Part shown: positions 1 through 10,980 of the stretch, one piece after another | Numbering within the stretch: position 1 is the stretch's first letter | Layout: the number at the start of each line of letters is the position of its first letter | From: Cryptomeria japonica | Taxonomy: Eukaryota; Streptophyta; Pinopsida; Cupressales; Cupressaceae | NCBI RefSeq assembly: GCF_030272615.1 | Contig: NC_081409.1 | Coordinates: forward strand, 19,284,260 to 19,348,259 | Reading direction: 5' to 3' | Length of the DNA stretch: 64,000 nt | The notes under the pieces: generated by a model | What the model was told of the DNA's origin: nothing | What the model saw: only the letters and a program-made list of their open reading frames with translations | The model's database searches: none | Position numbers and translations under genes: made by a program

Positions 1-75
1 GCTAAAGAGAATATTAATTGTTCAAAATGCATAACCTAACCAGAAATCAAACAATATGATTCATGAATGAAAATA

Positions 76-81
76 TTTATT
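76..81 (-). terminator. Candidate poly(A) signal of the GRF gene
   Basis: AATAAA occurs on the minus strand about 420 nt downstream of the GRF stop codon at 503-505, inside an AT-rich stretch typical of a plant 3' UTR. Other weaker A-rich signals lie nearby, so the exact site used is uncertain. Confidence 0.4.
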
Positions 82-502
82 GCTTTTTTTCTGTTTTGAA
101 TAAATGCAGAAAAAAGTTTACATGTAAAGAGTACAGTCAACAGACTGAATGCAGTTGCGTTCACACTCACATCCCATTCTACTTACAGAAATCTAAAATA
201 TAAAAACAAAATGTAGAAGGCATAAAACTTGTGAAAGTCTCTGAAAGATCTAACTAAACAAAAAAACAATTCATTTCCAATCCAACCAATCTATGTGCAT
301 CAAAAGTTTTTGAAATTGCTTGGCATCTGAAACTAAAATTTAGAAGATCCGACAAACAAACTACAATCCAGCAGTTTCTAAGCAGAAAAACTATAAATTT
401 TCTGAACAGATAAAATCAAATCATAAAGCAAAGTATGATGCGCCCTCAGAGCATGCCTGTCCATTTGGAAACAAGGCTTTACGATTCTAATTCCATACTG
501 AG

Positions 503-3500
503 CTACATTCCTCCAAGATTCTGTTGCAGAGACATCTCATGTTTGGCAGCTGCTGCTGCTGCAACTGCTCGAGGGCTGCTCCCGCTGCTGCTATCAGACA
601 GAGAAGCCAAGGTTTTCTGCAAAACACCAGTTGGGGATGCCATTCTTGGGCTGCCACGAGGGCTCAGTTCCCATCGATCGCCCATCAAATTAAGCCCAGA
701 TGACTTTGACCCACCTCCAGGGGTTCCACCTGCATTAGTAGTACTAGACTGTAAAACTTCTGCAAGAGGTCCTCCCACTGGACTTTGCCATGTCACAGGG
801 ATCCAATTACTGGTCTGTCTGTGCCTGTCTTCATTCAGAAGGCCTAGCCCCATGCCTACGCCAAGACCCATTTGAGTTGGATCCAGTGGGTCTTCCTCAG
901 TTGATGATCTGGCAGCTGACATCGACAATTTGAGGGAGGACAGGGACATTTTTCCCCTGGGTGAAGTGGGGAAATCAGATATGGTCATGGGAAGGGATAT
1001 GGAAAGCTGTGTGCTGTTTGAGGATCTTTCTTCCATATCAGACCAAGAAATAGTTGTTGGGTCTCTGGTTGTACGTGGCCAGTCATCAAAGAAGTGTCTC
1101 AGGGGTTGTCCCTCTGAGGACTGGTCATTCCCAAAGCCAGTGCTTAAAAAGGAATGATGGTGTTGTTGATGCTGCTGTCGCTGCTGCTCTTGTAATTGCA
1201 AGTTCATCTGATTGGTGTCAGGCATAAGGCAAAAGTCTTGGCCAAGTATTGTACGCAGTTGTGGAGAAGAGTATTGCAACATGGAGTTGTTAAGTTTGGG
1301 GTCTGTGTTCACTGATGAAAGCATAGCCAGACTGCTCATGGCATGGTGAGAATCCTGACCCAGGCCTTTTCCTTCTGAAAAGAGCATCTGTTCATCCACA
1401 TCTCCTTTCATCCAGTTCATGTATCTACAGGAAACCAGGCAAACTTCTTGTTATCATTACAGTGTTTTAATTATTGGGCATCCTAAGCCTAGCAAGAGGT
1501 TACACACTACACAGACCAATAGCCAAACAAGCTTTATGTAAATAGGGATGAGAGCATGCAAAGCCATTTCAAAGATCTGCAAAACTCATTTGTCATGTGG
1601 TTCAGTAACATCTTTATTGAATCTCTGACCACTTACAACTAGGATTTGGACGGGGTGTATTCATACTCATAGCCGAGGTAGTGGAGTTCTTTAGCCCTAG
1701 GATGTCTGGTGTTCTGGTACCTATTAGTGATGAATCAATATATTCACAGTTTTAACTTGAACAATTCCATGCTGTTGAAAACTTAAAACATTTTTTGAGA
1801 ACATATTTAGTAATGTATGGAGAAATATGTATCCTGGTACCTAGCAGCCTGGATTGTATAAAAGACAGAAGGGATTGTATCAAACACAGAAGACAAACTT
1901 AATTGTCCTTGCATAAGTGGTCAAACTGTAAGAAGTTGAGAAAACTACTAGTTGGCCTCTTCTCATGTTACCACCAGCAGTAACTTTCTGTGCAGCAGTT
2001 AGCTGCATTTCAATATTCCATCCAAACGCATGTGACTGAGTAGTAATGGTAAATGGAGTGAACATAGTACTATGATGGGGTTCATGACCCTCACCTATGT
2101 CCCATGGTTAAGGTACCCTAAATTATGAACATCTACGCCGTACACTGTAAGCTTGTCTGTGAAAGAGAAACCGGGCAGCACAGAATTTGACAGTGGTCTC
2201 AATATGCAGGTGCCTACATTTATTTGTATCATATGCAGGCATAACCAGCTGGATTCGCTGAAAGCCTTCATATTACTTGGCTTTGCATTAAAAGGGTTTT
2301 CCAGTACGGAATAACTTTAATGACTTAGATGCCTTGTGCATTCAAACATGGAGCGCGATAAGGCACAGAAGGTACAGTCAGTGTTTTCAATCCCCACTCT
2401 AAATGAAAGCAGACAACCATTTATGGTGCAAACGAACAAAAAAATCAATTAATACCTGTAGTCCTTGTTGGACATTGCGGATGCACCACCACCACCAACA
2501 GAAATCATGTGCAACGGGGGCTTGTTAAGCCGGCTGCTAGAAACACCACCACCACCACCAGTAATGGGCATTCCTCCTCCACTTCCATTGAAAGCCCTCA
2601 TTCCCATGGTAGAATTTGCAGTATGACTGTTAATCGAGAATGGGGGATGCAGACTGGTAAAACTTGTACTACCAGTGCTTCTGCGACCAGATGCCAGGCT
2701 TATGGAGGAACCTAGAGCAGAAGAGGAATCGTGCCCTCCCAGAGTAGCAGTATAATTGCTACTAGTTTTACTGTTACTACTACTATTACTGGTACCAATC
2801 TGACCTTCCACGAGCTTTCTTGAACGGGGCCGGCCTCTGTGCATGTGCCGCTCACAATATTTCTGGTCCGGAGCAACATCTCTGGAACAACGCCATTTCT
2901 TTCCATCTGTCCTGCGGCATCTCCCAGGCTCCGGATCCGTATTGTTTGCAAATCTCAAATTGAAAGAGCTCCACCCCACTGGTCACAACATAAAAAACAC
3001 AATATTATCAATTAAACCATTACCAACAATAGCCGGGGCACCCATTATGTTGCACAGAATATGAATCATACGGCATAAAATGAATGGCACTTAAAATTTC
3101 TGTGAAATTAAAGGGCATATTGCATATCGGCCTAACAATGGCATCCAAAGTTGCACCCAAAATTTATGTGCATTGCACAGAGGATAAATTACAGGGTATA
3201 TTGCATATCGGCCTAACAATGGCATCCAAAGTTTGTGTAAAACAGATCAACAGAGATCATATTCCAGTCCAACATTGTACAGATTATGATTCACATCTGA
3301 TCCAACAATTCACACAATGAATCATAAGCAATGGGCTAATGATTTATCCGGATATTGCTCATTGGCCTGGAATTCAAAGCTGCTGTTATTAGTGCAGAAC
3401 AAATGAAGAGTACTCAAAATGTATGTATTGAATTAAAATGACAAAATAGCATCTGAAAGTTAGATGAAGAGTACAAGAAAAATCTTACAGGTGGGATAAC

Positions 3501-3750
3501 GGGGAGCAGAGAGAGCTGATAAACCATTCAATTCAGTGAGGCTCTTCCGAATGGGCAAAAGCAGGTCAGAGGGCACTGGTATACCAGCAGCCATGTACTT
3601 GAAAATCAAAGCCTGGTGTTCAAGCTCCTGCCACTGAGATGATGTGAAGAAAAGCCTTGATCCCTGTCCGGCATAACTGCCCATCCCCATTCCAAAGTTA
3701 TTCATGCTTTCTCCTCTCGCCATAGACAATGGCAATCCTGCTCTAAACAT
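503..3750 (-). CDS. GRF: Growth-regulating factor (GRF) transcription factor, three exons, complete
   Basis: This gene encodes a plant GRF transcription factor, a nuclear DNA-binding protein that pairs with GIF co-activators to promote cell proliferation in growing organs (family knowledge). Exons: 3489-3750, 2456-2978 and 503-1424. Introns begin GT and end AG (GTAAG at 3488, GTATT at 2455; acceptors at 2980-2979 and 1426-1425), and codon phases agree across both junctions, giving 568 residues. The QLQ domain (residues about 35-70, [12 protein letters not shown]...) binds GIF. The WRC domain (about 102-145) has Cys108, Cys118, Cys129 and His132 of the C3H zinc motif plus basic RGRPRSRK. The C-terminal exon shows FFDDWP, TQLSIS and GGPLAEVL, the FFD, TQL and GGPL motifs of long GRFs. 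The ATG at 3750 gives [13 protein letters not shown]; the internal Met10 is a possible alternative. No frameshift or stop is visible, so the gene looks functional. Confidence 0.93.
2806..2827 (-). promoter_or_regulatory. miR396 target site in the GRF WRC exon
   Basis: The plus strand here reads TTCCAC, one extra G, then AGCTTTCTTGAAC, which is the miR396 sequence with a single inserted base. On the mRNA (minus strand) it is a near-perfect miR396 target with a one-base bulge, at the standard GRF position at the end of the WRC domain. It encodes R-S-R-K-L-V-E, where most GRFs have R-S-R-K-P-V-E. Post-transcriptional repression of GRFs by miR396 is well established; that it acts on this gene is inference. 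Confidence 0.9.
3112..3233. repeat. 81-bp offset tandem duplication in GRF intron 1
   Basis: A 41-bp segment beginning AGGG and containing GCATATCGGCCTAACAATGG occurs at 3112-3152 and again at 3193-3233 with one difference (C versus T after AGGG). It lies wholly inside intron 1 and alters no splice signal. Confidence 0.85.
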
Positions 3751-5479
3751 ATTCTTCTTAGAATCTCTTCATTGGCTGCAGTATATGTTACCTAGTTCAA
3801 TCCACACAAAACCAAATATGAATTCCTAGATATACACCGCCTTCAATGAGGTGTACTTGTTTTTGTCACTTTAATTATGATAGACTCAAAAGTTAAAAAC
3901 AATCCACCATTACAAAAATTCCACAAAACATTCAAACATTCGTTCCAAAACATTCAAACATTTATCATCAATCAAACACCAAAGTACAGGCAAAATGCCT
4001 ATACCCATCCATCTATCTTAAGAGTAAAGCATGTTTGCACATAAACACCACAGTACATCCAAATGTTTGCATTCCTATCGTTTTTTAAGTATATATACAG
4101 ACAACACCATAGTGGAGACAAAATATATGTGAAACAACAATGGTAAATAGGTTTGTGTGTTGAATAAGTGTTGCTTAAATCCACTTTTTTAATGCAAAAG
4201 GTGCACTGGGTCGACTAAAAACCAAAATTTTAGAATTCATAAGGAAAAGAAAGATGACACCCATCCAACAATCAGTGCATGTACAACATATGAATGTGAC
4301 GTTACACACATATATATTCATGGTCTACGCCCATATTATATACACAATATATAGGGTAATCAAGTTGTTGGTTCGTATAATAATTTTTTTTTGGATTGAA
4401 TTGTATTGAGTTTGAGGTTTTTTTTTTTTTTTTAAATTGATCTAGTATATCATATTTTATGAAAATCAGAAGAATATGATAGAAAATTGTCAATTGGGAT
4501 TCGATTTGTAGGCCTACATAAATGGTAATCTTGACTTTCAATAAACAAAACTTAGCTTTGGTGACTCAATCATGTTGTTGTTGGTGCAAGTTTATTGATA
4601 TATAGCATGTATTTAAGCAATGTTCCTAAAAGAAGTGTTCTACAAATGGTTTTGAGTGGGGAAGGTTCAATGGTTTGGGATACTATTAAGAAAGAAGCTA
4701 CAATTGTTAAGAATGGACTCTTCTAAATTATTTATGCTGATCTACAATGACATCAAAATGTCTGTAAACAAAAATTCAATTTTGAAACAATTTGGCATGT
4801 AAATGACGGGTAAATGCATGAAATATGTCATCTTTTGGTTTTTGTGGAGGTGTTATTTTATTACTATAAATAAAACAGAACCCTCGCCACTTGTTGGACA
4901 ACTATATGAAACTGTCACATTTGAATGATATTGGAAGTGTACCATAATATTTAAGGGAACAATCAATAAAATCAAGTAGCGTTGAGAGGTTAGTGGAGGA
5001 GTGGGTTTGGTATTGTGAATATCTGATGATTCTAAATTCCAGTCTCATGATGTCATCTTAGATAATGTTGATGCATACTTAAGCAATTCTATTATTATGT
5101 ATATTTTTGAAACTCTTGTATACTAATAATATCGTTGCAATCGTCAATCCCTTCTATTATAAGACATCTCTCGACATAATTTACCTATATTTTTTAAATA
5201 TAGATATACTAGTAACTAATGGTAGTAAATCTCATTGTTGAAATGATTCTTGAGAAATCCATCCATCAATTATATCTTCCTTTCCTCTTCTTTATCCCTT
5301 GAGTGAAATCTTTTGAGAAGTAGGATGGTCAATAGTGGCTAACTTTAAGACTTTCTTTTATTAAGGGAATCCATGAATATATTACTAGGGGGCTCCAAGT
5401 AGTTGGCCTAGGGGTGGTTCACGTAAAGCCTAAGTAATTTTCATCTATTCTAAAGGATCAACCTTATTGTTCTCAGAGG
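3751..5479. other. GRF upstream region and AT-rich intergenic DNA
   Basis: This is the 5' flank of the minus-strand GRF gene followed by AT-rich sequence. Short TA-rich blocks lie near 4088-4098 and 4326-4352, and a T-run at 4419-4432. The transcription start and TATA box cannot be fixed by eye. From about 4570 onwards there are weak coding-like traces in broken frames that may belong to the LINE remnant that follows. No gene is supported. Confidence 0.5.
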
Positions 5480-5830
5480 GAGATGATGTTTTTACCTAGG
5501 GTTATGATTTCTAAAGGGGCTTATTTGATGGCTCTTAGAAATCAATTTCTAGAGAATTAAAAAAATGGGATTAGAGATTTTCCTTGGTGGACTAAAATAT
5601 GGAATAAATTCTATTAACAGAATATAATTTTTTTATTTGGCTACTTTGTCAAATTGAATGTCTTACTTGGAATATTATAAAAAATAGAAGAGTGGCCCTT
5701 CAAAATATGTTTTTTGTGTGGCTATAATGAAGAAAATATAGCCCATATTTTCTTTTAATGTCCCTTTTCTTTGAGAATTTAGAGAAATTAGTGGCAATAC
5801 TAGAATTGCCTATTATTCATGTTTCCTCCT
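5480..5830 (+). pseudogene. Degenerate LINE fragment (zf-RVT region)
   Basis: Read with frameshifts and stops, the plus strand gives KGAYLMALRNQFLEN, then PWWTKIW, then CFLCGYNEENIAHIFF followed by CPFSLRI. The C-x-x-C...E-x-x-x-H-x-F-x-x-C-PF pattern is typical of the zinc-binding domain (zf-RVT) at the C-terminal end of plant LINE reverse transcriptases. No ORF survives and neither element end is visible. Confidence 0.5.
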
Positions 5831-6186
5831 TAATTGAACTTTGGACAAGTTTAGGTCGTCCTCTTATATTGTCCTATATTCATTATGGTTGCCTAGGATA
5901 TTGGTCCTATCATTATCCTTAGGAAAATTTGGTTAGACTTGAACCATTGAATCTTTTAGGGCCACTTGCATCTTATTGAACAAATTTGGATAAAGATTTT
6001 GGAAGTGCTTAAAAAAATGATTGATGCTAAATATTCTTTTGAGAGGCTCATTATTCTTTTTACTTTCTTCATTCATAGAGTTTATATTGCAAGTTTGGTC
6101 AGAATGAGTTGTTGATGTGTTACAGTCATTGATGTCAACATTGGACCTAACCACAAAGCTTCAAACTTTCCACGCTTACCTTTGTC

Positions 6187-7130
6187 TTAATCTCTTGCAT
6201 TTTGCATCAGAACCAAATCATTGATGTTAAAATTTATGTCAAAGGCCTTCTTGTCAAACAAATACTTATTTTGTTGTTGCAATTTCATGTTCCTTTTATG
6301 AGCATCATTTATGATCTCATCCAAGTCTGCATGTTGTTCCATTCTTTCATCTATTGGCTCTCGTACATCCCAATCATTCTCACGGATAAAATTGTATACT
6401 AGCAATAAGTTATTCATAGGTAGTCTAGCTTGGGTTCCATATACCAGTTTGAATGGTGATTTACCTATTGCCTTTTTTATGGTTATCATGTCAACCCACA
6501 AGGTCATTTTTTATTTTGAATCCCATGCCTCCTAATTTTTCTCAAGTCATTTTGATAATCTTTAGAATGCTCTTGTTACTTGCTTCAGCCTATCCATTGC
6601 CTTGTGGATGATATGTTGATGAATATGATATACTTATGCCATTAGATTTGCAAAACTCGGTGAACTCTTTTGACCCGAAACACATAGAATTGTCCATTAT
6701 TAACATTACTGGTACTCCAAGCCTAGTGATGATATGGCTTATCAGAAAGTCAATAACCACTTTACTGGTTGTTTGCCTAGTGGGGATAGCTTCTACCCAT
6801 TTTGTAAAATAATCAGTGAGAACCAGGATCCACTTATGCCCACCACTAGACATCGCATCCATCTCTCCAATAAAGTCAATACCCCATTGATGAAAAGGGG
6901 CTTCAACTTACATAGGTCTAAGAGGTAATGCACCTGAGTACTTCAACTTACCTAAGAACTTCTAACATTTCTCACATTTTCTGACATAAGCATGAGTATT
7001 GCCAAACAAGGTGGGCCAATAGTATCCTTCTCTGAGAATCTTATGGGTAGTGATTTTTTCTGTAAAATGACCACCACATACTCTTGAATGCATGTCTTTT
7101 AGTACAACCCTAGCCTGGTGCTTATAAAGG
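6187..7130 (-). pseudogene. Ty3/gypsy integrase fragment
   Basis: From 7130 downward the minus strand encodes the zinc-binding region (DMHSRVCGGHF, ILREGYYWPTLF, KCEKC), then the integrase core (WGIDFIGEMDAMSSGG, VLTDYFTKWVEAIP, VPVMLIMDNSMCFGSKEF, STYHPQGNG) and the C-terminal part (KSPFKLVYGTQARLPMNN). Core catalytic Asp residues are visible. The frame is broken by TAG at 6962-6964 (after CEKC), a TAA, TAG at 6590-6592 (after GNG) and a frameshift. No RT or LTR is attached. It resembles the pol family at 20.1-22.6 kb more than the chromoviruses here. Confidence 0.8.
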
Positions 7131-7215
7131 CAAAGTAGTAGTGTTGGTAAAATGGTGTCTCAACCTTGCATCTACATGAGGTTAGTATTTATAGTAAGTT
7201 TTCTTTTGAGCATGA

Positions 7216-8011
7216 TGTTAGGATTCCCACAGATACTGAGAGGGAGGGGGTGAATCAGTATCTAACCGGTGAATTGAATTTCTTAACTTAAAACGTGTAG
7301 AACATATTATAACAGTATACCGGTATGCAAGAAATAATGCAATAAACAGAATTAAAAGCATCCACATGAAAAGCACACCATGACACAAGGATTTAATGAG
7401 GAAACCCGGTGTGAGAAAAACCTCGGTGAGATTTGTGACCCACAATATTCACTTACTGGCCAATAAGAGAATATTACTTACAAGAGGGGCCTGCACATGC
7501 AGGAAGGCCAACTGCCTAGAGCTCACTGCTCAATGAGAAGTCTCACTGACTTACAATGTGGATTATACAAATCCAATATCTTGTACTACTTTACAATAGC
7601 ATCTATAATGCCAGATCCAGTACCGGTTTCTGCTCTGTTCTTTACATAAAACCTTTACCCTATATTTTGCATAATAGGTCTGCCTAATATCTTTTTCTTG
7701 TCGCTTACAAAATGTCTACAATGATCTCTCTTATATATGTTATTTTACAACTTGCCAAGTCAGCTTACAAAGTTTTTACAATAATAAACAAAATATAATA
7801 TATCAAAAATCCCATCGGCCTTTGTGTAGGTATGCTTCCTTTCTCTGTGGTGTCGGTGGTCTGAGTGTCGGTGTAGAGTGTGATCTGTTGATGTCGGTGA
7901 ACTATCTTGCCGGTGTAATGCCTTGCCAATGCCATAGGATTGTAGGGTTGCCATCAATGACAAAACCTTCAATGACCTACAATGTCTCATTGGAGTGTGC
8001 ATATGCCAACA
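7216..8011 (-). mobile_element. Solo LTR of a copia-type element
   Basis: The block runs TGTTAGG...GCCAACA on the plus strand (TG...CA) and is flanked by CATGA on the left and CATGG on the right, a 4-of-5 target duplication. In minus orientation it begins TGTTGGC and ends with the G-rich hairpin (7231-7263) also seen in the copia LTR at 42.9-44.5 kb. It also contains the GTGG/GGAAACCC...GAGAAAAACC module (about 7396-7430) of that LTR class. No internal region remains, which suggests LTR-LTR recombination. Confidence 0.65.
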
Positions 8012-8344
8012 CATGGAATGGTACAAAATTGTCCCCAAATCTTTGGATTGGCTAGATAAACATGCCGGTAAATTTTCGTCGCAAGATCATAGCTAGTTTT
8101 CAAGATATTAAAGTTTTCATTTTCTAGGGTGCGATGAAAAGTTTAAAATTAATTTTGAGTAATTTAGACCCTCTTAAATTCCCTAAAAAGTGGGCATAAC
8201 CTATGTACTATGTTACGAGGTGATAGAGAACTTCACGAGCTTTCTGGCACATCAAACGGCTCGTCAATCAGACACACGGTTCACAAGTTATGGTCTCCTA
8301 AAATAAGAAATATAAATTACATCAAACACATAAATGAGTTATAA

Positions 8345-8770
8345 AAGGGGGGAATACATGTTGATGTGTGTTTTGACACATCATAGGGCATCTATAATGG
8401 AGATAAGGTCAACTCTACTTTATTGGGTGGTTTTATTATCCCATGGTTTTGTAATACCATTTGATGGTTTCTTGTATTGTATCTCCTATATATGAGGTGC
8501 ATGAGATAGAGGTTATGTGTAAGAGTATTATGGATATTGAGTTATCTCTAAGTCTTTGATTAGTGGTATTCCTATGAAGAGCTTCCTCTGCAAGTATATT
8601 GTAATCTGTTATTGATTGCTGAATAATATATTGAGCCACTTTTAGAGCATGGGGTTTTTCTCCCGGAATGGTTTTCCCCACATAAATCATTGAGTTGTTG
8701 TGTTGTGGTATGCATGATATTGTGTTCATTTCTATTAATTTTCTATAATTATAGTAACAATCCATAAAAA
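8345..8770 (+). mobile_element. Copia-type LTR fragment, plus orientation
   Basis: The stretch contains GGGGTTTTTCTCCCGG followed by GGTTTTCCCCACATAAATC (about 8648-8690). This is the conserved block near the transcribed end of many plant copia LTRs, and the reverse complement of the module in the minus-oriented LTRs here. A CTATATATGAGG TATA-like box lies upstream near 8487. Ends and target duplication were not found. Confidence 0.42.
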
Positions 8771-10329
8771 AATTGCATTACCCTCCTCTCAAGATTAGTG
8801 TAGGAAGTTGTTCTGCTACTTAACTTCCTTACAAGTAGAACACCATCCCTATCCCTAAAGTACAAATCTCCATTGATGAAGACGTACTTCTAAGCTTGAA
8901 GCTTTAAAGTTATTTTTTTAATTATCTGTTAAATCCTCTAGGCATCTCATATGTTTCAAAAAATATTGTATGTTCATATACCATGGAGTGTTCCACAGGC
9001 TGCAAACATTTTCTTCTAAGTTAGAGTATTTATCTATGAAGCTTCTAAGTTTTTGAAGAAGACACCGGTGAGGAGGGACCTCAAAGATGTCATGCCCAAA
9101 ATTTAGGGCAAAACACAACCAACAAATTTTTATTTTTTTAAATTTTTTTTTAAAACACTAAAATTACATACAATCCATTGTTTAATTAGTCAAGATGTCT
9201 TAACAAGATGTTCCAAACGAATTATTAATTGATATTAAATACTAACATAATACTTACGATAATTCCTATTATCAAGTGGAACAATTAAAATTTATAGGGG
9301 TAATATTACATTCACTCAAAAGTCCCTATCATTACAGTTGCGTCTATTAGCACTTAATTAGATCCATCTCCACTAAATAGACATTAATAAATTTACTTGG
9401 TTCGACGTCAATATTTAATAATTATCAAGTTCCCATCATCCTGTTAATACACCTTTTCTTAATAATTTAATTTAGATTGGAACAATAAAAGAATTAATTT
9501 TATTATCTCATCAAATTGAGTCAATAGATTGATTTAATCAACCTCTCTAAAATAATTGATGAAGATATAATTAATCTCCAACAGAAAACCATTAATCGCT
9601 TTTAGGAACTAATTAAATTAGTCCTAGCACTTAGTTTGTGAAAGTCTATATTTTATTTTAACATAATTAAAATGTAGTTTATACTAAATCGACTAAAGGG
9701 TCGTTTAAACCCATAACGAAAATCGTTCTATAAGGTTTAATCTCTAAAACCTATATTAAGTTGGTCTGAAATTATTCCCTATAGTCAAATAACTACCAAC
9801 AGAATAAATTTCCTAAATGATTAACTCCAATAATAATATAATTTTAAAACAACTTTTTTTTTTGTTAAATATACCCACATGTTTATTTTGAAACATATGT
9901 TAAATATAAACACTTTAAAAATATTTATCCTAACATTATAGACAATTTATACAATCATGTTTTAAACTATGTAATTTACAATTACATTATAGACGATTTT
10001 ATACATTCATGTATTTAATCTATATATCTCCTTTTTATTCAAACACATATATATAGAAACATTATTTATTTTCTAAATATAAATGTTTCAACATCTTATC
10101 TAAAAATATATTAAGTAGATACTAAAACCCTTCTCTTTATTCTATAAACACGAAATGAAATCTTAAATCTAAGATCTACCCTATCCATTCGTACTTCCAA
10201 ACCCTAATAGAATAATATATAAATATTATTAAAATGACCTACATTTCAAAGGCTCTCTTTTCTTCATGCTTACCCTAGCCCTACCCGGGCTAGGGTTTAC
10301 TATTTTTTTATCTTTGTTTTTTTTTGTGT
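8771..10329. other. AT-rich intergenic stretch without a gene
   Basis: This is very AT-rich sequence with many short ORFs but none resembling a protein. A short LTR-end fragment lies at 9056-9092. At 10273-10295 a 9-bp inverted repeat (CCCTAGCCC / GGGCTAGGG) with a 5-nt loop precedes the GC-rich island. Confidence 0.5.
9056..9092. repeat. Orphan fragment matching a chromovirus LTR end
   Basis: The segment CACCGGTGAGGAGGGACCTC with its flanks (GAAG before, AAAGA after) matches the first bases of the LTR at 19268-19303 almost exactly, but nothing else of that LTR is present around it. Confidence 0.6.
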
Positions 10330-10620
10330 GTTGGCAGGTGGGTGGTGGAACACGCAGGGCCGAGGGAAGGTATTAGCAATGCGTTTTAGGGGAGGCGAAG
10401 GTTATGGGGGAAGGGAAACCCCTTGCGGCTGCCACAGTAGCGGCCGTGCCGTTCGCTGTGGACCGCTCACAGTGGCGGGTTTCACCCCGCCCACTATGGA
10501 CGGCCCACAGTGAGCGGACGTCCGCTCACTGTGGTGCCGCAGGGAGGGATACTCCCTTGGCGGTGGGTGAGGGAGCCATGGCTTCCTCCACCACCGCCCT
10601 CCACTATTTCCTACGGGGAT
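10330..10620. repeat. GC-rich island with nested palindromes
   Basis: A sharply GC-rich block of about 290 bp sits in AT-rich DNA. It contains a perfect 30-bp palindrome at 10505-10534 (left arm CCACAGTGAGCGGAC, no spacer). It also has imperfect relatives of the same motif at about 10455-10505 (CCGCTCACAGTGG, then CGGG...CCCG, then CCCACTATGG). Two short ORFs cross it but neither resembles a protein. It may be an inverted-repeat transposon core or part of an LTR; I could not find matching outer ends. Confidence 0.6.
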
Positions 10621-10703
10621 TGTTTGTATTAATATATATATTTTTACAAATTCTTTTTTATATGTATTTTTTTGTTACACACACACACACACATATAGCA
10701 TAT

Positions 10704-10733
10704 ATAGGCACTTTTGTAAATATTTTAATGTAG

Positions 10734-10812
<79 letters not shown>

Positions 10813-10980
10813 TGCATTTGAAAAATCAGGCAAATATTTACTTTGCAAGAACACTGATATATTTTGCATAAATAGGCACTTTTGTAAATATTTTAATGTA
10901 GTATTTACCTATATATATATATATATATATTAGTGCATTTGAAAACTCAGGCAAATATTTACTTTGCAAGAACATTGATA
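10704..10980. repeat. Duplicated unit containing TA microsatellites
   Basis: The unit ATAGGCACTTTTGTAAATAT ... AGTGCATTTGAAAA(A/C)TCAGGCAAATATTTACTTTGCAAG occurs twice, from about 10704 and about 10871. Each copy is interrupted at the same place by a TA run, about 70 bp (10737-10809) in the first and about 20 bp (10910-10930) in the second. Confidence 0.8.

Noticed and set aside
435-1157. Plus-strand ORFs over the GRF last exon
   Set aside because: They lie antisense to a well-supported GRF exon and their sequence is the shadow of its Gln/Ala/Ser-rich coding.
10675-10869. ORF encoding an Ile-Tyr repeat
   Set aside because: It is translation of a TA microsatellite.
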